Both the position numbers and the translations under genes were made by a program. A DNA stretch of 64,000 bases from Luidia sarsii (taxonomy: Eukaryota > Echinodermata > Asteroidea > Paxillosida > Luidiidae), in assembly GCA_949987565.1 (NCBI GenBank), contig OX465107.1, positions 17,571,030 to 17,635,029 of the forward strand, read 5' to 3'. The notes below the pieces were generated by a model. That model worked only from the letters and a program-made list of their open reading frames with translations, did not search any database and was not told where the DNA came from. Shown here piece by piece: positions 11,119-24,105 of the stretch (position 1 is its first letter; each line of letters starts with the position of its first letter).

Positions 11119-12760
11119 ATTTCGATTTAAATTGCTGACCAGTGACGCCAGAAACCTAGGCTTAATCGAACTGCATTTTGTGAGCATAAAAGTGTCCTTA
11201 ATTGGAGTTTAATTCTAGATGGGCATGAAATTCAATTGTTTTCATTATAAAGAGTTTCCCTGTGTTTATAAAGTAGATGTTTTATTTTTTTAAACCATTA
11301 GGTTTAAATTGTTATCCCAAATCACTTTGTATCCCAGTGAGTTGGGTTTTCTTTATCTAGGTGGAGGGTTGTATGAAGTTAATGGATGACATAGCGCAAA
11401 GCTTAAAACCCTTAACGTCATAGGTAAAACGTGGTTGAAGTACGTGTACTATCTGCCTTGTTCATCTGCAACGGATTTCGATTTGAATTGCTGACAACTG
11501 AATATCAGTGGTCAGAGTAATTGTTTTCAGTAGGGCCAAACTGTGTCAGTGAACCAAGGGTATAGAAGACTTTTTTGACCAAACAGTGCGTGGATGGAAA
11601 GACGAAATAGATTACGGGGTATACATTTAGCAGGGCTCACCACGGGAGGTCGACAAACTTGAGCCTCAAAATGAATTTGTATGACCAATCATCACTTTTA
11701 GTCGTTAAATCTTGAATCGTTCATTTGTTTTTATTTGGGGAAGGTAGCGTTGTAATAAGTTGTACTGTGGTGAATTAGTCGAAAGCGTAGAAGCCTCTAA
11801 GTCATAGTTAAACAATCATGTATCAAACTATTCAATGTTTGCATTAAATTAGTTCAAAGTATACAATAAAATTAAATTTGTTGTTTTTTGTCATTTCTAA
11901 ACCGTTCAGCAAACGATGGAAGCAGAATTGCGTTATTTCAGTTTCCTGATTTTGGGGCAATCGAATCCAAATAGAAACTAAGGGCATAGACTTTTCTTTC
12001 AGGTGAACAGTTTTCTAATAAGATTAACGTGGTATTGGCTCTATCTTACGGTGTCCTGTGTAGCATTCTGACATGACCATGGATTACGAACGAATGAATT
12101 CGAGACAAGACAGAAATGTAGTTTATTCGCAATCAAATCCTAGGGCATATTATGATATTTTGACTTTAAAATAAGTCGTTTCCTTCACGAAGATTTTTTT
12201 TTCTCAATATTTTGCTCGTCGATCACAATAATTTATTGGCAATGCAAAAACATGACACATACAAAAGGGCGACAGTTCCGGTTGCTTAATTATCATAATG
12301 TTATAGTTAACATAAATACTGTGTATTCCAGTCTATGCACAGGTGTGCCTGTAAAGTGTTCTCCGAAAATTACAGAAATGTCCCCCTGTATACTAGAAAT
12401 GAATGCCCAACATGCGCCGCGTAACTTCACAGAAATGGAAGTCCATTATACAGGGATCAGTTGAGCTTAGGCAATGCTTTGTCCTGGTGTCGTCTCGAAT
12501 GTTGTGTTTACCAATGTTGGGGAAAGTTATTGTGTTCCGTGACCTCTCCTGTGTAGGGGTAGTGTTAACCAAATGAGCCATGGCATGCCAACCTCGCCTA
12601 TGCAAAATCCATTGACCTATACTGTTAATCTAAATCTAAAGTGGTTACTGGTTATCGCCTGATGGGACAACTCTCAATCGGACAATCATATGTGGTATAT
12701 AACCTTGGGAATTAGTCTGGGTTTGTCGGATTTCATTGTTTCACAGACGTGCTTACATAG
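11119..12760. other. 3' flank of unit 2 and spacer to unit 3
   Basis: No gene is seen. Same content as 212-1870, minus about 10 bp after the stop codon. The small frames at 12252 (+) and 12393 (-) are repeated at 21113 and 21254 but have no domain. Confidence 0.6.
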
Positions 12761-12880
12761 CTCCCGTGGCTTTATCTGTGCCATGTAAACTAAGCTACCG
12801 AGTAATAGCAGCGTTTGGCAGTATACTATTCAGAACGGTCTGGTGCTGTGTATTCTGACACACGACGTCAGTAATCTGAC
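12761..12880 (+). pseudogene. relic MCT exon 2 upstream of unit 3
   Basis: Identical by eye to the relic at 1871-1990, including the acceptor-like ttacatag and the frameshift. Confidence 0.75.
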
Positions 12881-12964
12881 ACCCAAGCCCTGCATGTGGA
12901 ATTTCAGTTGCCTACTCTTTGATGCCGGCACTATACAACCTGGACTTTAGAGGAGAGCAACCAA

Positions 12965-13114
12965 ATGGCCGAGACTGCCACTTACCCAGAAGGAGGCTGG
13001 GGTTGGGTGGTTGTGGGGTCGTGCTTTATCGTCGAGTTTATCGTGTGTGGTACCTTGAAGGCTCTGGGAGTCCTCATATCGCGTATGAAGGATGACTTCG
13101 ACAAAGATGTGTGG
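12965..13114 (+). pseudogene. MCT-like unit 3, exon 1 stub
   Basis: Starts as a normal exon 1 (MAETATYPEGGWGWVVVGSC) with TM1. Right after KDVW the sequence jumps to array spacer containing atcatgtatcat. The donor site and exons 2-4 are missing. The open frame runs on for 12 unrelated codons to TAG at 13151-13153, giving 62 aa with a single membrane segment. The same breakpoint is present at 21975, so the deletion happened once and was then duplicated. No function is expected. Confidence 0.8.
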
Positions 13115-13505
13115 TATCATGTATCATACATATTAATGTTTGCATTAAATTAGTTCAAAGTATACAATGAAATTGTACATGTATTTGTTTTTGTCATTTT
13201 TAAACCGTTCTGTAAACAATGGAAACGGATTTGCGATATTTTCCAGTGTAAAAAGAAAAGAAATAATTTGTACGTGTTATTGGCTCCATCTCTCGGTGTC
13301 CTTTGTAGCATTCTGACATGACCATGGATTACGAACGATTGACTTCGAGACAACACAGAGATGTAATTTTATGCGCAATCATATTAAATGCTAGGGAATA
13401 ATTATAATATTTGGCTTTAAAAGAAGTCGTTTCCTTCACGAAGGGTTTCTCTTTACACTTTTTTGATCGTCGATCACAATATTGGCATTGAAAAAAAAAT
13501 GCAAG

Positions 13506-14962
13506 GGTGACAGATAGGGCCTACTGTTAGTTATACCGTATTATAGAAACATATTGTGTCTACCAGTCTATATATGCTCATGATCAGATGTGCCTGTAAA
13601 TTGTTCTCCGAAAATCACACAAGCCTGTAACCTAGAAATTAAAGTCTTTCCCAGCCTCGTAACTGATCTTCATGAGATGAAACCCGAAGACAAAATAATA
13701 TTGGATTCAACATGCAAATCGTCCGTTCCGTAAGGCGGCCTATGAGTGCCCTGAATAATACATGCGCTGCGTAACCTCGCAAAAAAAAAATGGAATTCCA
13801 TAAGGTATGGATTCGTACTGAGCTGTACCTGAGGCAACGCTTTGTCCTGGTGCCTTCCCCGATGTTGTGTTCACCGATATTTGGGGAAAGATACGGTCTT
13901 GTCTATACTCAATAATACAAAACAAGTCTTAAACGAAAGACAAAATATTGGCGGTAGCGAAGCACGTTTAGCGCCGCCCTTTATTGAAAATACAGTAACG
14001 AGTTTTAAGCTCCTCCATGTTTAGGCAATGAACAATGTATGCATGTACTTAGATAATGAGTGCAGTCCAGAGTAGGCCTCCCAGAAGAGAACCTCGAGAT
14101 CCTGTTTACTAAAACCACAATTTAACAATTCCATTGAGCTCAAGTTGTCTCCATGCTATAAGCAATGAACAATATCTACATTGATAAAGACTGCGGTCTG
14201 CTTCTGTCAAGAGGATCCCTTCCGAAAACCAACGTTCGACTGTTACTCTCTTCGTTTGCCACTGTTATTATCTCAACACTTATCTACAATAATATATACT
14301 TCATACTAAATCAAAACTGTGTTCAATGTATAATAATTGGAGAGATACGACGTCCAGGAAAAACAAAACAGAGATAAAAACTCGTTTAAAAATTCTCTGG
14401 AAAACCTGTACACAAAAGCAGTCAGCATTCTCCCATGAAGGTGTTGGGCTTCACCTTTACAGGAAGAAATTTAATGAACAATGAGGCGGCTTTCGTGAAG
14501 TGCTTGCTAGAACTGAATACCTTCTGTTCGCTTCTCCCGATCAGCGTCAAAATGTGCCTCGGCGCAAAAACTCATGAGCCACAGGATCCCCTTGCCTATA
14601 CCCAAACTTCACTTTTGTTTCACGCTAAGTAAAGAAGAGTGGAATACAAGTCTAAAGCAATGGACATCACATCGCGGTGCAGTTTGTAAATCCACGACGA
14701 AGACTTTTTCTGCAGATTTTCACGCTTAAGTGGCTCTATGAAATTGGGCCCTGGCAACGTGTTGTGCGTTGTCCCAAACAACAAGACAATTATTTCCAGC
14801 TATGCTACGTACCGCTGGAAATAGTTATTCCGTGGCCTCCCCTGAATTGGGGTATTGCCACTCATCGAACCGTAGCCTGCCAACCTTGCATATGCAAAAT
14901 CCCTTACTTACTCACTTTTACTCTACTAGTGGTATATATAATCGCCTGATGTGACATGTTAT
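13506..14962 (+). repeat. duplicated delta block (copy 2 of 3)
   Basis: Near-identical to 4163-5612 and 22366-23822. Here it follows the exon 1 stub of unit 3. Between 13115 and 13505 lies a shortened piece of the 3' flank sequence. Confidence 0.65.
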
Positions 14963-15204
14963 TCATGATGGAGGATCTCAAACTGCCTTTGTGTTGTGTG
15001 TGGTGTGAATATCGGAAGGTCAGTTGGGCCATAGGTTGGGAAAGCTGTGGAGCTGTCTCACACACATTGACCTTCTGTGAGTTTGGGCCCGAAACTTTTC
15101 ATTATGATCTAAAGTGGTAATAATAATTGCGTGATAGGTCAACTCTCTATCGGACAATCATCAGTACGATTAACCAGGAAAATTACTCTAGGTTTGTCAG
15201 ATTA

Positions 15205-15275
15205 TAGTAGTACAGTACTACTACTAACAGTATAGTACTACTAGTACTAGTAGTAGTACTACTCTACAGTACCAG
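15205..15275. repeat. self-complementary AGT/ACT triplet tract
   Basis: Mixed AGT and ACT triplets on the same strand (tagtactactagtactagta). Similar tracts occur at 44297-44640 and 51866-52015. Confidence 0.85.
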
Positions 15276-15939
15276 TGCCAGGTTACCCCATGGTTACCCA
15301 TACCGGCTTCATCATTGCTTAATGTTGTGAGTGGTGACTACAGTTACATCTTTTTGCATCATTTGCATTTCTGCTCTTTCATTTCTGCAATGAGTAAAGT
15401 GACTGTGCTGCACTCATGGAGGGCGACAAGAGAATGTATTTAATGCCTGCAGATCACGGCTTTAACATCATGGCATAAAGTTGAATTAGGAACGCACAAT
15501 TTCCGTGGTGGAAAAGGGAATTGTAGGTGATTGTCTGCACCAAATTAAATGCACAAGGACTGAGGAGTCTTCACATCGGTCCAGCGAAATTACCAGCGCA
15601 TCTCATACCTGAAAATTGATTAAGACCACAACTGCACAAGCAATCATATAGCATTTATTCCAACAAGGCAAGATTTGTTTGTTATTCTCACCCGTTGAGC
15701 GGACTTCTACAAGTTCAGGACGATTCAGCCGGGAAAATCCAGACGATGATGACGACAAAGGATGCATAATTCGAGGTTTCTCTGTCGCGGATGTTTTGGC
15801 AGCGAACCACAACATAAACAGTAAAATAGCGCCCTCAAGCGATCTCAGACGACGAAGCCCAAAAGGTGTTAGGCTGGTTCAACAAACCAGACTGAACCTG
15901 GCCCTAAATTTGGGCCCGAATTTGGCTTTCTATCTCCAA
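15276..15939. other. unique spacer between units 3 and 4
   Basis: Not shared with the rest of the array. Open frames of 70-92 codons exist on both strands near 15600-15950, without recognisable domain or splice context. I see nothing I can name. Confidence 0.4.
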
Positions 15940-16465
15940 ATTGCAAAACCGGCTTAGGCTTCGGCTCCAGCTTCGTCTCCAAAAGCTGAAAACGCAGGTT
16001 GAAGTTCTTTGTTGAAGTTGAATAAGGTTGGGGTTCTCTTTGAAAACGCAGTATAACATTAAAAACCGAAGCCAAAGGCCTCCCGCCTTGTATTTAAAAA
16101 TGGATGATGAGTGGATGGACGTCTCACGTCCTCCGAAATGTATATTTCGGAGGACGTGAGACGTCTGGAGACCAGCTGGGCCCTTTTCCAAAACCCGGCT
16201 CAGTACGCTCAGGCTCCGGCTTTGCCTCCATCATTTTCTTTCATCCTTAACCCTTTAAACTCAGCCCTGCACAAAAACGGACGCCGGCGTCCGCTATACA
16301 AGGCATGAAAAAGGGAGTCCTTAATGGTTTGGCTTCGGTTTTGAATGTTATACTGCGTTTGAAAAAAAAAAAACCAAATTAAGCTTCAACTTCAACAAAG
16401 AACTCCAACCTGTGTTTTCAGTTTTTGGAATACACAGACGAAGCCGGAGCCGGAGCTTGTGGGCG
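15940..16465. repeat. head-to-head pair of GGGCCC-type inverted-repeat elements
   Basis: A forward copy (about 15940-16117) begins aaaaccggcttaggcttcgg and contains ccaaaagctgaaaacgcagg. An opposite copy (about 16180-16465) begins gggcccttttccaaaacccg and ends gacgaagccggagcc. Together with the hairpin at 16118-16165 they form a long fold-back. Other copies are at 52340-52566, 53484-53705 and 59430-59690. No coding potential, so a MITE-like non-autonomous element is likely. Confidence 0.65.
16118..16165. repeat. perfect 22-bp inverted repeat with 4-base loop
   Basis: The left arm gacgtctcacgtcctccgaa (plus at) is exactly complementary to the right arm ending gacgtgagacgtc, around the loop gtat. 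It would form a very stable hairpin in single-stranded DNA or RNA. Confidence 0.9.
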
Positions 16466-17533
16466 TTTCATACGTGCGCATAATATGCGTATGCGTCTGG
16501 AGGTTCTAAACATGCTCGAGCGCTCCTTTCATCAGTGTCTCAAGCTTTCTGTCCCATCTAGTCTTATTTATAATCTATGGTTGATATGTGCGATGTGCGA
16601 TATATGGTTGATATGTGCGAAATGAACAATTCACTATTCTAGCCAGTTATTTATAGAGCGAGGAGGAAGAGACAGTGAAACCCCCACACCCTAAATTTAT
16701 CTTACCTCTACCAAATTTGATTTTTTTTTTTTTCACAATCACATCCAGGAATTAAGGGAAAAAGATGTAGATGTATGCCATCCGAGCCGAGGTATGCTTA
16801 TCCATGGCGTTGGCATTTACCCCGTAAGATGTCGAAACTAGGTGAACATGTTTTGTCCCCTGGAGCACCTTATTAGCCTCCATGCACAAACCAGTAACAT
16901 TTTGAGGTATTCACTTTCTTTATTTTTTAAGACCTGTCTTTTCTCCGAAAATCACAGAAATATCCCCCTGTATCCTAGAAAAGAATTGCCTTTCCCAGAC
17001 TCGATCATTTCTTTTCAGCACTGCAGTGACCGATCGTCATACATTGAGATGAAACACGAAGACAAATGTTGGATTCAACATGCAAATCGTCAGCAAGACT
17101 ATGTATACAGTAGGCCCAACGTTACTATGTCGCGTCACGACCCGTCGACGGTGGATATGGGCATGGGAGACGAAGTATGAACGCCCCACACATGCGCCGC
17201 GTAACGTAAACCTCGCACAGATTGAATTCCATAAGTTGTGGATCAATACAACTGTACCCGAGGCAATGCTTTGTCCCCAATAATTATTGTGTTCACCAAT
17301 GTTGGGGAAATCATACTCCGTGGCCTCCCCTGAACTTTATATTGTCAATTATCGAACCGTAGCATGCCAACCTTGCCTATGCAAAACTTATTACTTACTC
17401 ACTTCTTGGGCCATATTATGTTATGGTACTCCGCCTGATGGGACAACTCTCTTCTCTATCGAACAATCATCAGTATGATTAACGGGGAATTTTTTTACTC
17501 TGAGTTTGTCAGATTTTATTGTTTCACAGACGT
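16466..17533. other. spacer returning to array sequence upstream of unit 4
   Basis: 16466-16850 has no match elsewhere in the window and no gene. From about 16935 the sequence is a shortened, diverged version of the upstream flank (ttttctccgaaaatcacag, ccttgcctatgc). Open frames such as 16842-17180 carry no domain. Confidence 0.45.
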
Positions 17534-17635
17534 GGCTGCATTCCTGGCATGTGAACTAAGCTACCGAGTAATAGCAGCGTTTGGCGGTATATATACAGCT
17601 GTTTACCCTGACACACGACGTCAGTAATCTGACGG
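17534..17635 (+). pseudogene. relic MCT exon 2 upstream of unit 4
   Basis: Shares gaactaagctaccgagtaat, agcagcgtttggcggtata and the end ctgacacacgacgtcagtaa with the other relics. An internal deletion removes the middle. It is the most shortened of the six relics. Confidence 0.65.
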
Positions 17636-17674
17636 CCTAGTCCTGCGTGTGCAATCCGACACGGCAACCACAAA

Positions 17675-19970
17675 ATGGCTGGGACTGCCACTTACCCAGA
17701 AGGAGGCTGGGGTTGGGTGGTTGTGGGGTCGTGCTTCATCGTCGAGTTTATCGTGTGTGGTACCTTGAAGGCTCTGGGAGTCCTCATATCGCCTATGAAG
17801 GATGACTTCGGCAAAGATGTGTGGGTCTTCGGCTCGATAGTTGCACTTCATTATGGGATCCAGAATGCTCTCAGTAAGTAAAGACAACCTTAGCGTCATT
17901 TCAACTTTCAACATGGCTGACAGTTGAATCATCAAAGACGTGATTCTCCATCAACCTTTATGCAAATGCATTGTTTCATAAAAGTGGATTTATCCTTTAT
18001 ATGCATAGGTCCCGTAGCTGCATCTCTAGCACGTAAACTAAGCTGCCGTGTTGTAGCAACGTTTGGCGGTTTACTCTATGGGACCGGTCTGGTGCTGTCT
18101 GCCCTGACACATGACGTCACTACTCTGGCCATAGGTCTTGTCGTGATTTCAGGTGAGAAGTGAACAAGAAATTGAATACAAGTAAAGGGAATTCTTGAGT
18201 GTTTGATGAGTGTAAATAATAATGGCTTGCACGGGGGGGGGGGGTTCTTTGCTTACTTCGTGCTGAAATTTAATTTACGAACAAGGAAGTCTTATAGACT
18301 GCGCTATTCACGTTGACTGAAAACTGTGCAAATTCCTTTATTCAACAGGGACCGGAGCGGCATTCTCAGTCCCAGTAATCAATGCAGAGATTGCATTCTA
18401 CTTCCAAGAGAACTTCCCAGTGGCAGTTTTAGTAGTGTTGGTGGCAACTCCGCTTGGTATTATGGTTTACGGCCCGGTGACCCAGGTCCTCTTAGATACC
18501 TACGGTTGGCGAGGAGCGATGCTCCTTCTAGGTGCAGTCAGTTTTCATATCGTCGCTGCCGCTATGTTGACTAGGAAGCAGACAGGAATCCACACATATA
18601 TGCATATACCAGAGACAAAAAGTTCTGTACAGGATGAAAACGGTGGAGGTTCTGATGAACGCAAACCACAAAAGAGAAATCAGATTTGCAGGTCATGGAT
18701 TTCATCTTCATCTGCACTAGGTCTTTATGTTTTCTCAAGTGTTGAATTTATGACTTTGGCTTGTATGAAGATGTTAATCACCATTACCTACTGTGGAGTA
18801 GTTGTTTACATTGTGACCAACGGTCTGTCTGTGGGATTGAGCGCCACAGAATCGTCATTCTTGACTACGTCTTTGGGATTCGGCAGCCTGGTCGGACTGT
18901 GTGTCACTGGATTAGTATTACATAAGAAGCTCGTGTCTAGCTACTTGATGGCAACACTGGGTTCGTTTACAGCTGCACTTTGCTTGATCTTTACTCCCTT
19001 TCTATCAACATTCCTCGGTCAGATGGTCAATACTTTCATCATAGGGGCAGGAATTGATTTTGCCTTTGAAGTTGTATGCGTAATGACGAGGGATTTACCT
19101 TTCAGTGATGACAACTTCGTGGTGGTTTTGGGATGGCAAACCTTCTTAACTGGCGTTGCGTCATCCATTGGTGATACACTGTCAGGTTTGTGTTATGTAC
19201 ATTTAATTTTAACTTTTCAATGTACGCTTTAAGTCTCCATTCGGAGCAGCCAACCAATTGTTCAAAAGTTCCCTGTCAATTTTCCCTAGATTCGTTTGTT
19301 TTTTTTATTAGAAAAGCAGAATCCATTTTGTAATTGATTGTTGGCGTGATCCCCGAACTATTGTAGCCAGGTCTACAGCAATCGCTCATTTGCATCGAAA
19401 TGAAAACGGGAACTTGATTCAAGGAGATATACGTCACTTTGGAATGCTTCTGACTGGTTCCACCAAGGCGGCAAAGAGTAGTTGACTAGCTTTGTGTGTT
19501 GGCCGTCAGCTAAGGGCTGGGCTGGATAGCCCAGATAATGAGAAACTGGTATGCAAAACCCGAGGTCTCTGGTTCAGGTCTCGTTCCAGTCAGCTTTCTT
19601 TACCATTTTAAAAACTTGCCTGGAATATCAGCGAAACGTCAGTAAGGCAGCCAACGCAGTAAAATGGCTTCTGATACATACATAACTTTCCTTTAAAGTA
19701 TTCATGCACAAGTCTTCCTGAATAAAAACGACATACTACTGATTCATTTCAGGTTGGCTTCATGGTTTGACGGGAACTTTCCACGCCACCTTCTTCTTGT
19801 ACAGTGCTAGCATGTTTGCTGTGATAATCCCCCTACTCATGAATGGCCTACAAGCGCTTAAACTATCTCCTAAATACCGTGAGATGATGGTGGTACTACC
19901 TTCCTTATTCAAGAGAGGCACAGGTTCCTATTTTGCATCACGTGAGACAGATCTTGATCAGCCGCACTAA
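17675..19970 (+). CDS. MCT-like transporter unit 4, intact
   Basis: SLC16-like transporter of 465 aa and the most compact copy. Exons are 17675-17873, 18009-18152, 18349-19185 and 19753-19970, all with GT-AG borders and matching phase. Start MAGTATYPEGGWGW gives the family's TM1 motif. Exon 2 encodes TM2-TM3 (LARKLSCRVVATFGGLLYGT). Exon 3 encodes TM4-TM11, including YFQENF and DTYGWRGAMLLLG. Exon 4 encodes TM12 and a 40-residue tail. Exon 3 differs from unit 1 by only a few residues (I for M before VYGP, G for E and R for L in the loop, T for A in IFTPF). Exons 1-3 and introns lie exactly 15,600 bp from those of unit 1. Substrate unknown; the basic residues usual in the family's TM5 motif are absent. 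Confidence 0.87.
19503..19595 (+). repeat. tRNA-derived SINE fragment in intron 3 of unit 4
   Basis: Same fragment as at 3905-3995: aagggctgg, a decayed A box and ggttcaggtctcg. Confidence 0.5.
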
Positions 19971-21621
19971 ATTTCGATTTAAATTGCTGACAACTGCATA
20001 CCAGTGACGCCAGAAACCTAGGCTTAATCGAACTGCATTTTGTGAGCATAAAAGTGTCCTTAATTGGAGTTTAATTCTAGATGGGCATGAAATTCAATTG
20101 TTTTCATTATAAAGAGTTTCCCTGTGTTTATAAAGTAGATGTTTTATTTGTTTAAACCATTAGGTTTAAATTGTTATCCCAAATCACTTTGTATCCCAGT
20201 GAGTTGGGTTTTCTTTATCTAGGTGGAGGGTTGTATGAAGTTAATGGATGACATAGCGCAAAGCTTAAAACCCTTAACGTCATAGGTAAAACGTGGTTGA
20301 AGTACATGTACTATCTGCCTTGTTCATCTGCAACGGATTTCGATTTGAATTGCTGACAACTGAATATCAGTGGTCAGAGTAATTGTTTTCAGTAGGGCCA
20401 AACTGTGTCAGTGAACCAAGGGTATAGAAGACTTTTTTGACCAAACAGTGCGTGGATGGAAAGACGAAATAGATTACGGGGTATACATTTAGCAGGGCTC
20501 ACCACGGGAGGTCGACAAACTTGAGCCTCAAAATGAATTTGTATGACCAATCATCACTTTTAGTCGTTAAATCTTGAATCGTTCATTTGTTTTTATTTGG
20601 GGAAGGTAGCGTTGTAATAAGTTGTACTGTGGTGAATTAGTCGAAAGCGTAGAAGCCTCTAAGTCATAGTTAAACAATCATGTATCAAACTATTCAATGT
20701 TTACATTAAATTAGTTCAAAGTATACAATAAAATTAAATTTGTTGTTTTTTGTCATTTCTAAACCGTTCAGCAAACGATGGAAGCAGAATTGCGTTATTT
20801 CAGTTTCCTGATTTTGGGGCAATCGAATCCAAATAGAAACTAAGGGCATAGACTTTTCTTTCAGGTGAACAGTTTTCTAATAAGATTAACGTGGTATTGG
20901 CTCTATCTTACGGTGTCCTGTGTAGCATTCTGACATGACCATGGATTACGAACGAATGAATTCGAGACAAGACAGAAATGTAGTTTATTCGCAATCAAAT
21001 CCTAGGGCATATATGATATTTTGACTTTAAAATAAGTCGTTTCCTTCACGAAGATTTTTTTTTCTCAATATTTTGCTCGTCGATCACAATAATTTATTGG
21101 CAATGCAAAAACATGACACATACAAAAGGGCGACAGTTCCGGTTGCTTAATTATCATAATGTTATAGTTAACATAAATACTGTGTATTCCAGTCTATGCA
21201 CAGGTGTGCCTGTAAAGTGTTCTCCGAAAATTACAGAAATGTCCCCCTGTATACTAGAAATGAATGCCCAACATGCGCCGCGTAACTTCACAGAAATGGA
21301 AGTCCATTATACAGGGATCAGTTGAGCTTAGGCAATGCTTTGTCCTGGTGTCGTCTCGAATGTTGTGTTTACCAATGTTGGGGAAAGTTATTGTGTTCCG
21401 TGACCTCTCCTGTGTAGGGGTAGTGTTAACCAAATGAGCCATGGCATGCCAACCTCGCCTATGCAAAATCCATTGACCTATACTGTTAATCTAAATCTAA
21501 AGTGGTTACTGGTTATCGCCTGATGGGACAACTCTCAATCGGACAATCATATGTGGTATATAACCTTGGGAATTAGTCTGGGTTTGTCGGATTTCATTGT
21601 TTCACAGACGTGCTTACATAG
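19971..21621. other. 3' flank of unit 4 and spacer to unit 5
   Basis: No gene is seen. Duplicated spacer, as at 11119-12760. Confidence 0.6.
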
Positions 21622-21741
21622 CTCCCGTGGCTTTATCTGTGCCATGTAAACTAAGCTACCGAGTAATAGCAGCGTTTGGCAGTATACTATTCAGAACGGT
21701 CTGGTGCTGTGTATTCTGACACACGACGTCAGTAATCTGAC
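21622..21741 (+). pseudogene. relic MCT exon 2 upstream of unit 5
   Basis: Essentially the same sequence as the relics at 1871 and 12761, with the same frameshift. Confidence 0.75.
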
Positions 21742-21825
21742 ACACAAGCCCTGCATGTGGAATTTCAGTTGCCTACTCTTTGATGCCGGCACTATACAAC
21801 CTGGATTTTAGAGGAGAGCAACCAA

Positions 21826-21975
21826 ATGGCCGAGACTGCCACTTACCCAGAAGGAGGCTGGGGTTGGGTGGTTGTGGGGTCGTGCTTTATCGTCGAGTTT
21901 ATCGTGTGTGGTACCTTGAAGGCTCTGGGAGTCCTCATATCGCGTATGAAGGATGACTTCGACAAAGATGTGTGG
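21826..21975 (+). pseudogene. MCT-like unit 5, exon 1 stub
   Basis: Duplicate of unit 3. A normal exon 1 start is cut after KDVW and fused to spacer at the same base. It lacks the donor site and exons 2-4. The frame ends at 22014. Confidence 0.8.
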
Positions 21976-22365
21976 TATCATGTATCATACATATTAATGT
22001 TTGCATTAAATTAGTTCAAAGTATACAATGAAATTGTACATGTATTTGTTTTTGTCATTTTTAAACCGTTCTGTAAACAATGGAAACGGATTTGCGATAT
22101 TTTCCAGTGTAAAAAGAAAAGAAATAATTTGTACGTGTTATTGGCTCCATCTCTCGGTGTCCTTTGTAGCATTCTGACATGACCATGGATTACGAACGAT
22201 TGACTTCGAGACAACACAGAGATGTAATTTTATGCGCAATCATATTAAATGCTAGGGAATAATTATAATATTTGGCTTTAAAAGAAGTCGTTTCCTTCAC
22301 GAAGGGTTTCTCTTTACACTTTTTTGATCGTCGATCACAATATTGGCATTGAAAAAAAAAATGCA

Positions 22366-23822
22366 AGGGTGACAGATAGGGCCTACTGTTAGTTATACCG
22401 TATTATAGAAACATATTGTGTCTACCAGTCTATATATGCTCATGATCAGATGTGCCTGTAAATTGTTCTCCGAAAATCACACAAGCCTGTAACCTAGAAA
22501 TTAAAGTCTTTCCCAGCCTCGTAACTGATCTTCATGAGATGAAACCCGAAGACAAAATAATATTGGATTCAACATGCAAATCGTCCGTTCCGTAAGGCGG
22601 CCTATGAGTGCCCTGAATAATACATGCGCTGCGTAACCTCGCAAAAAAAAAATGGAATTCCATAAGGTATGGATTCGTACTGAGCTGTACCTGAGGCAAC
22701 GCTTTGTCCTGGTGCCTTCCCCGATGTTGTGTTCACCGATATTTGGGGAAAGATACGGTCTTGTCTATACTCAATAATACAAAACAAGTCTTAAACGAAA
22801 GACAAAATATTGGCGGTAGCGAAGCACGTTTAGCGCCGCCCTTTATTGAAAATACAGTAACGAGTTTTAAGCTCCTCCATGTTTAGGCAATGAACAATGT
22901 ATGCATGTACTTAGATAATGAGTGCAGTCCAGAGTAGGCCTCCCAGAAGAGAACCTCGAGATCCTGTTTACTAAAAGCACAATTTAACAACTCCATTGAG
23001 CTCAAGTTGTCTCCATGCTATAAGCAATGAACAATATCTACATTGATAAAGACTGCGGTCTGCTTCTGTCAAGAGGATCCCTTCCAAAAACCAACATTCG
23101 ACTGTTACTCTCTTCGTTTGCCACTGTTATTATCTCAACACTTATCTATAATAATATACTTCATACTAAATCAAAACTGTGTTCAATGTATAATAATTGG
23201 AGAGATACGACGTCCAGGAAAAACAAAACAGAGATAAAAACTCGTTTAAAAATTCTCTGGAAAACCTGTACCCAAAAGCAGTCAGCATTCTCCCATGAAG
23301 GTGTTGGGCTTCACCTTTACAGGAAGAAATTTAATGAACAATGAGGCGGCTTTCGTGAAGTGCTTGCTAGAACTGAATACCTTCTGTTCGCTTCTCCCGA
23401 TCAGCGTCAAAATGTGCCTCGGCGCAAAAACTCATGAGCCACAGGATCCCCTTGCCTATACCCAAACTTCACTTTTGTTTCACGCTAAGTAAAGAAGAGT
23501 GGAATACAAGTCTAAAGCAATGGACATCACATCGCGGTGCAGTTTGTAAATCCACGACGAAGACTTTTTCTGCAGATTTTCACGCTTAAGTGGCTCTATG
23601 AAATTGGGCCCTGGCAACGTGTTGTGCGTTGTCCCAAACAACAAGACAATTATTTCCAGCTATGCTACGTACCGCTGGAAATAGTTATTCCGTGGCCTCC
23701 CCTGAATTGGGGTATTGCCACTCATCGAACCGTAGCCTGCCAACCTTGCATATGCAAAATCCCTTACTTACTCACTTTTACTCTACTTGTGGTATATATA
23801 ATCGCCTGATGTGACATGTTAT
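22366..23822 (+). repeat. duplicated delta block (copy 3 of 3)
   Basis: Near-identical to 13506-14962. It carries the same approximately 0.9-kb inner insertion (about 22755-23690). Its right continuation, to about 24045, still matches 14963-15190, with a 10-bp difference near 23895. Confidence 0.65.
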
Positions 23823-24105
23823 TCATGATGGAGGATCTCAAACTGCCTTTGTGTTGTGTGTGGTGTGAATATCGGAAGGTCAGTTGGGCCATAGAGGAAT
23901 AAGGTTGGGAAAGCTGTGGAGCTGTCTCACACACATTGACCTTCTGTGAGTTTGGGCCCGAAACTTTTCATTATGATCTAAAGTGGTAATAATAATTGCG
24001 TGATAGGTCAACTCTCTATCGGACAATCATCAGTACGTTTAACACAGGGAAATTACTCTGGGTTTGTCAGATTTCATTGTTTCACATGCAGACGTGCTTA
24101 CATAG

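Larger units (their letters stand above)
10908..13114 (+). repeat. duplicated alpha block (exon 4, 3' flank, next exon 1)
   Basis: Near-identical by eye to 1-2223 and to 19760-21975, differing by scattered substitutions and small indels. It runs from inside exon 4 of one unit through the spacer into exon 1 of the next, so the duplicated segment is out of register with the gene. Confidence 0.8.
19760..21975 (+). repeat. duplicated alpha block (third copy)
   Basis: Near-identical to 10908-13114, at a distance of 8,852-8,861 bp. It covers most of exon 4 of unit 4, the spacer and the exon 1 stub of unit 5. Together with the delta block it makes an approximately 4.2-kb duplicated stretch (10.9-15.2 kb and 19.75-24.05 kb). 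Confidence 0.8.

Noticed and set aside
1503..22217. Recurrent 60-105-codon frames in the spacers and delta blocks
   Set aside because: They recur only because the DNA is duplicated; they differ in length by indels between copies and show no domain or coding bias.
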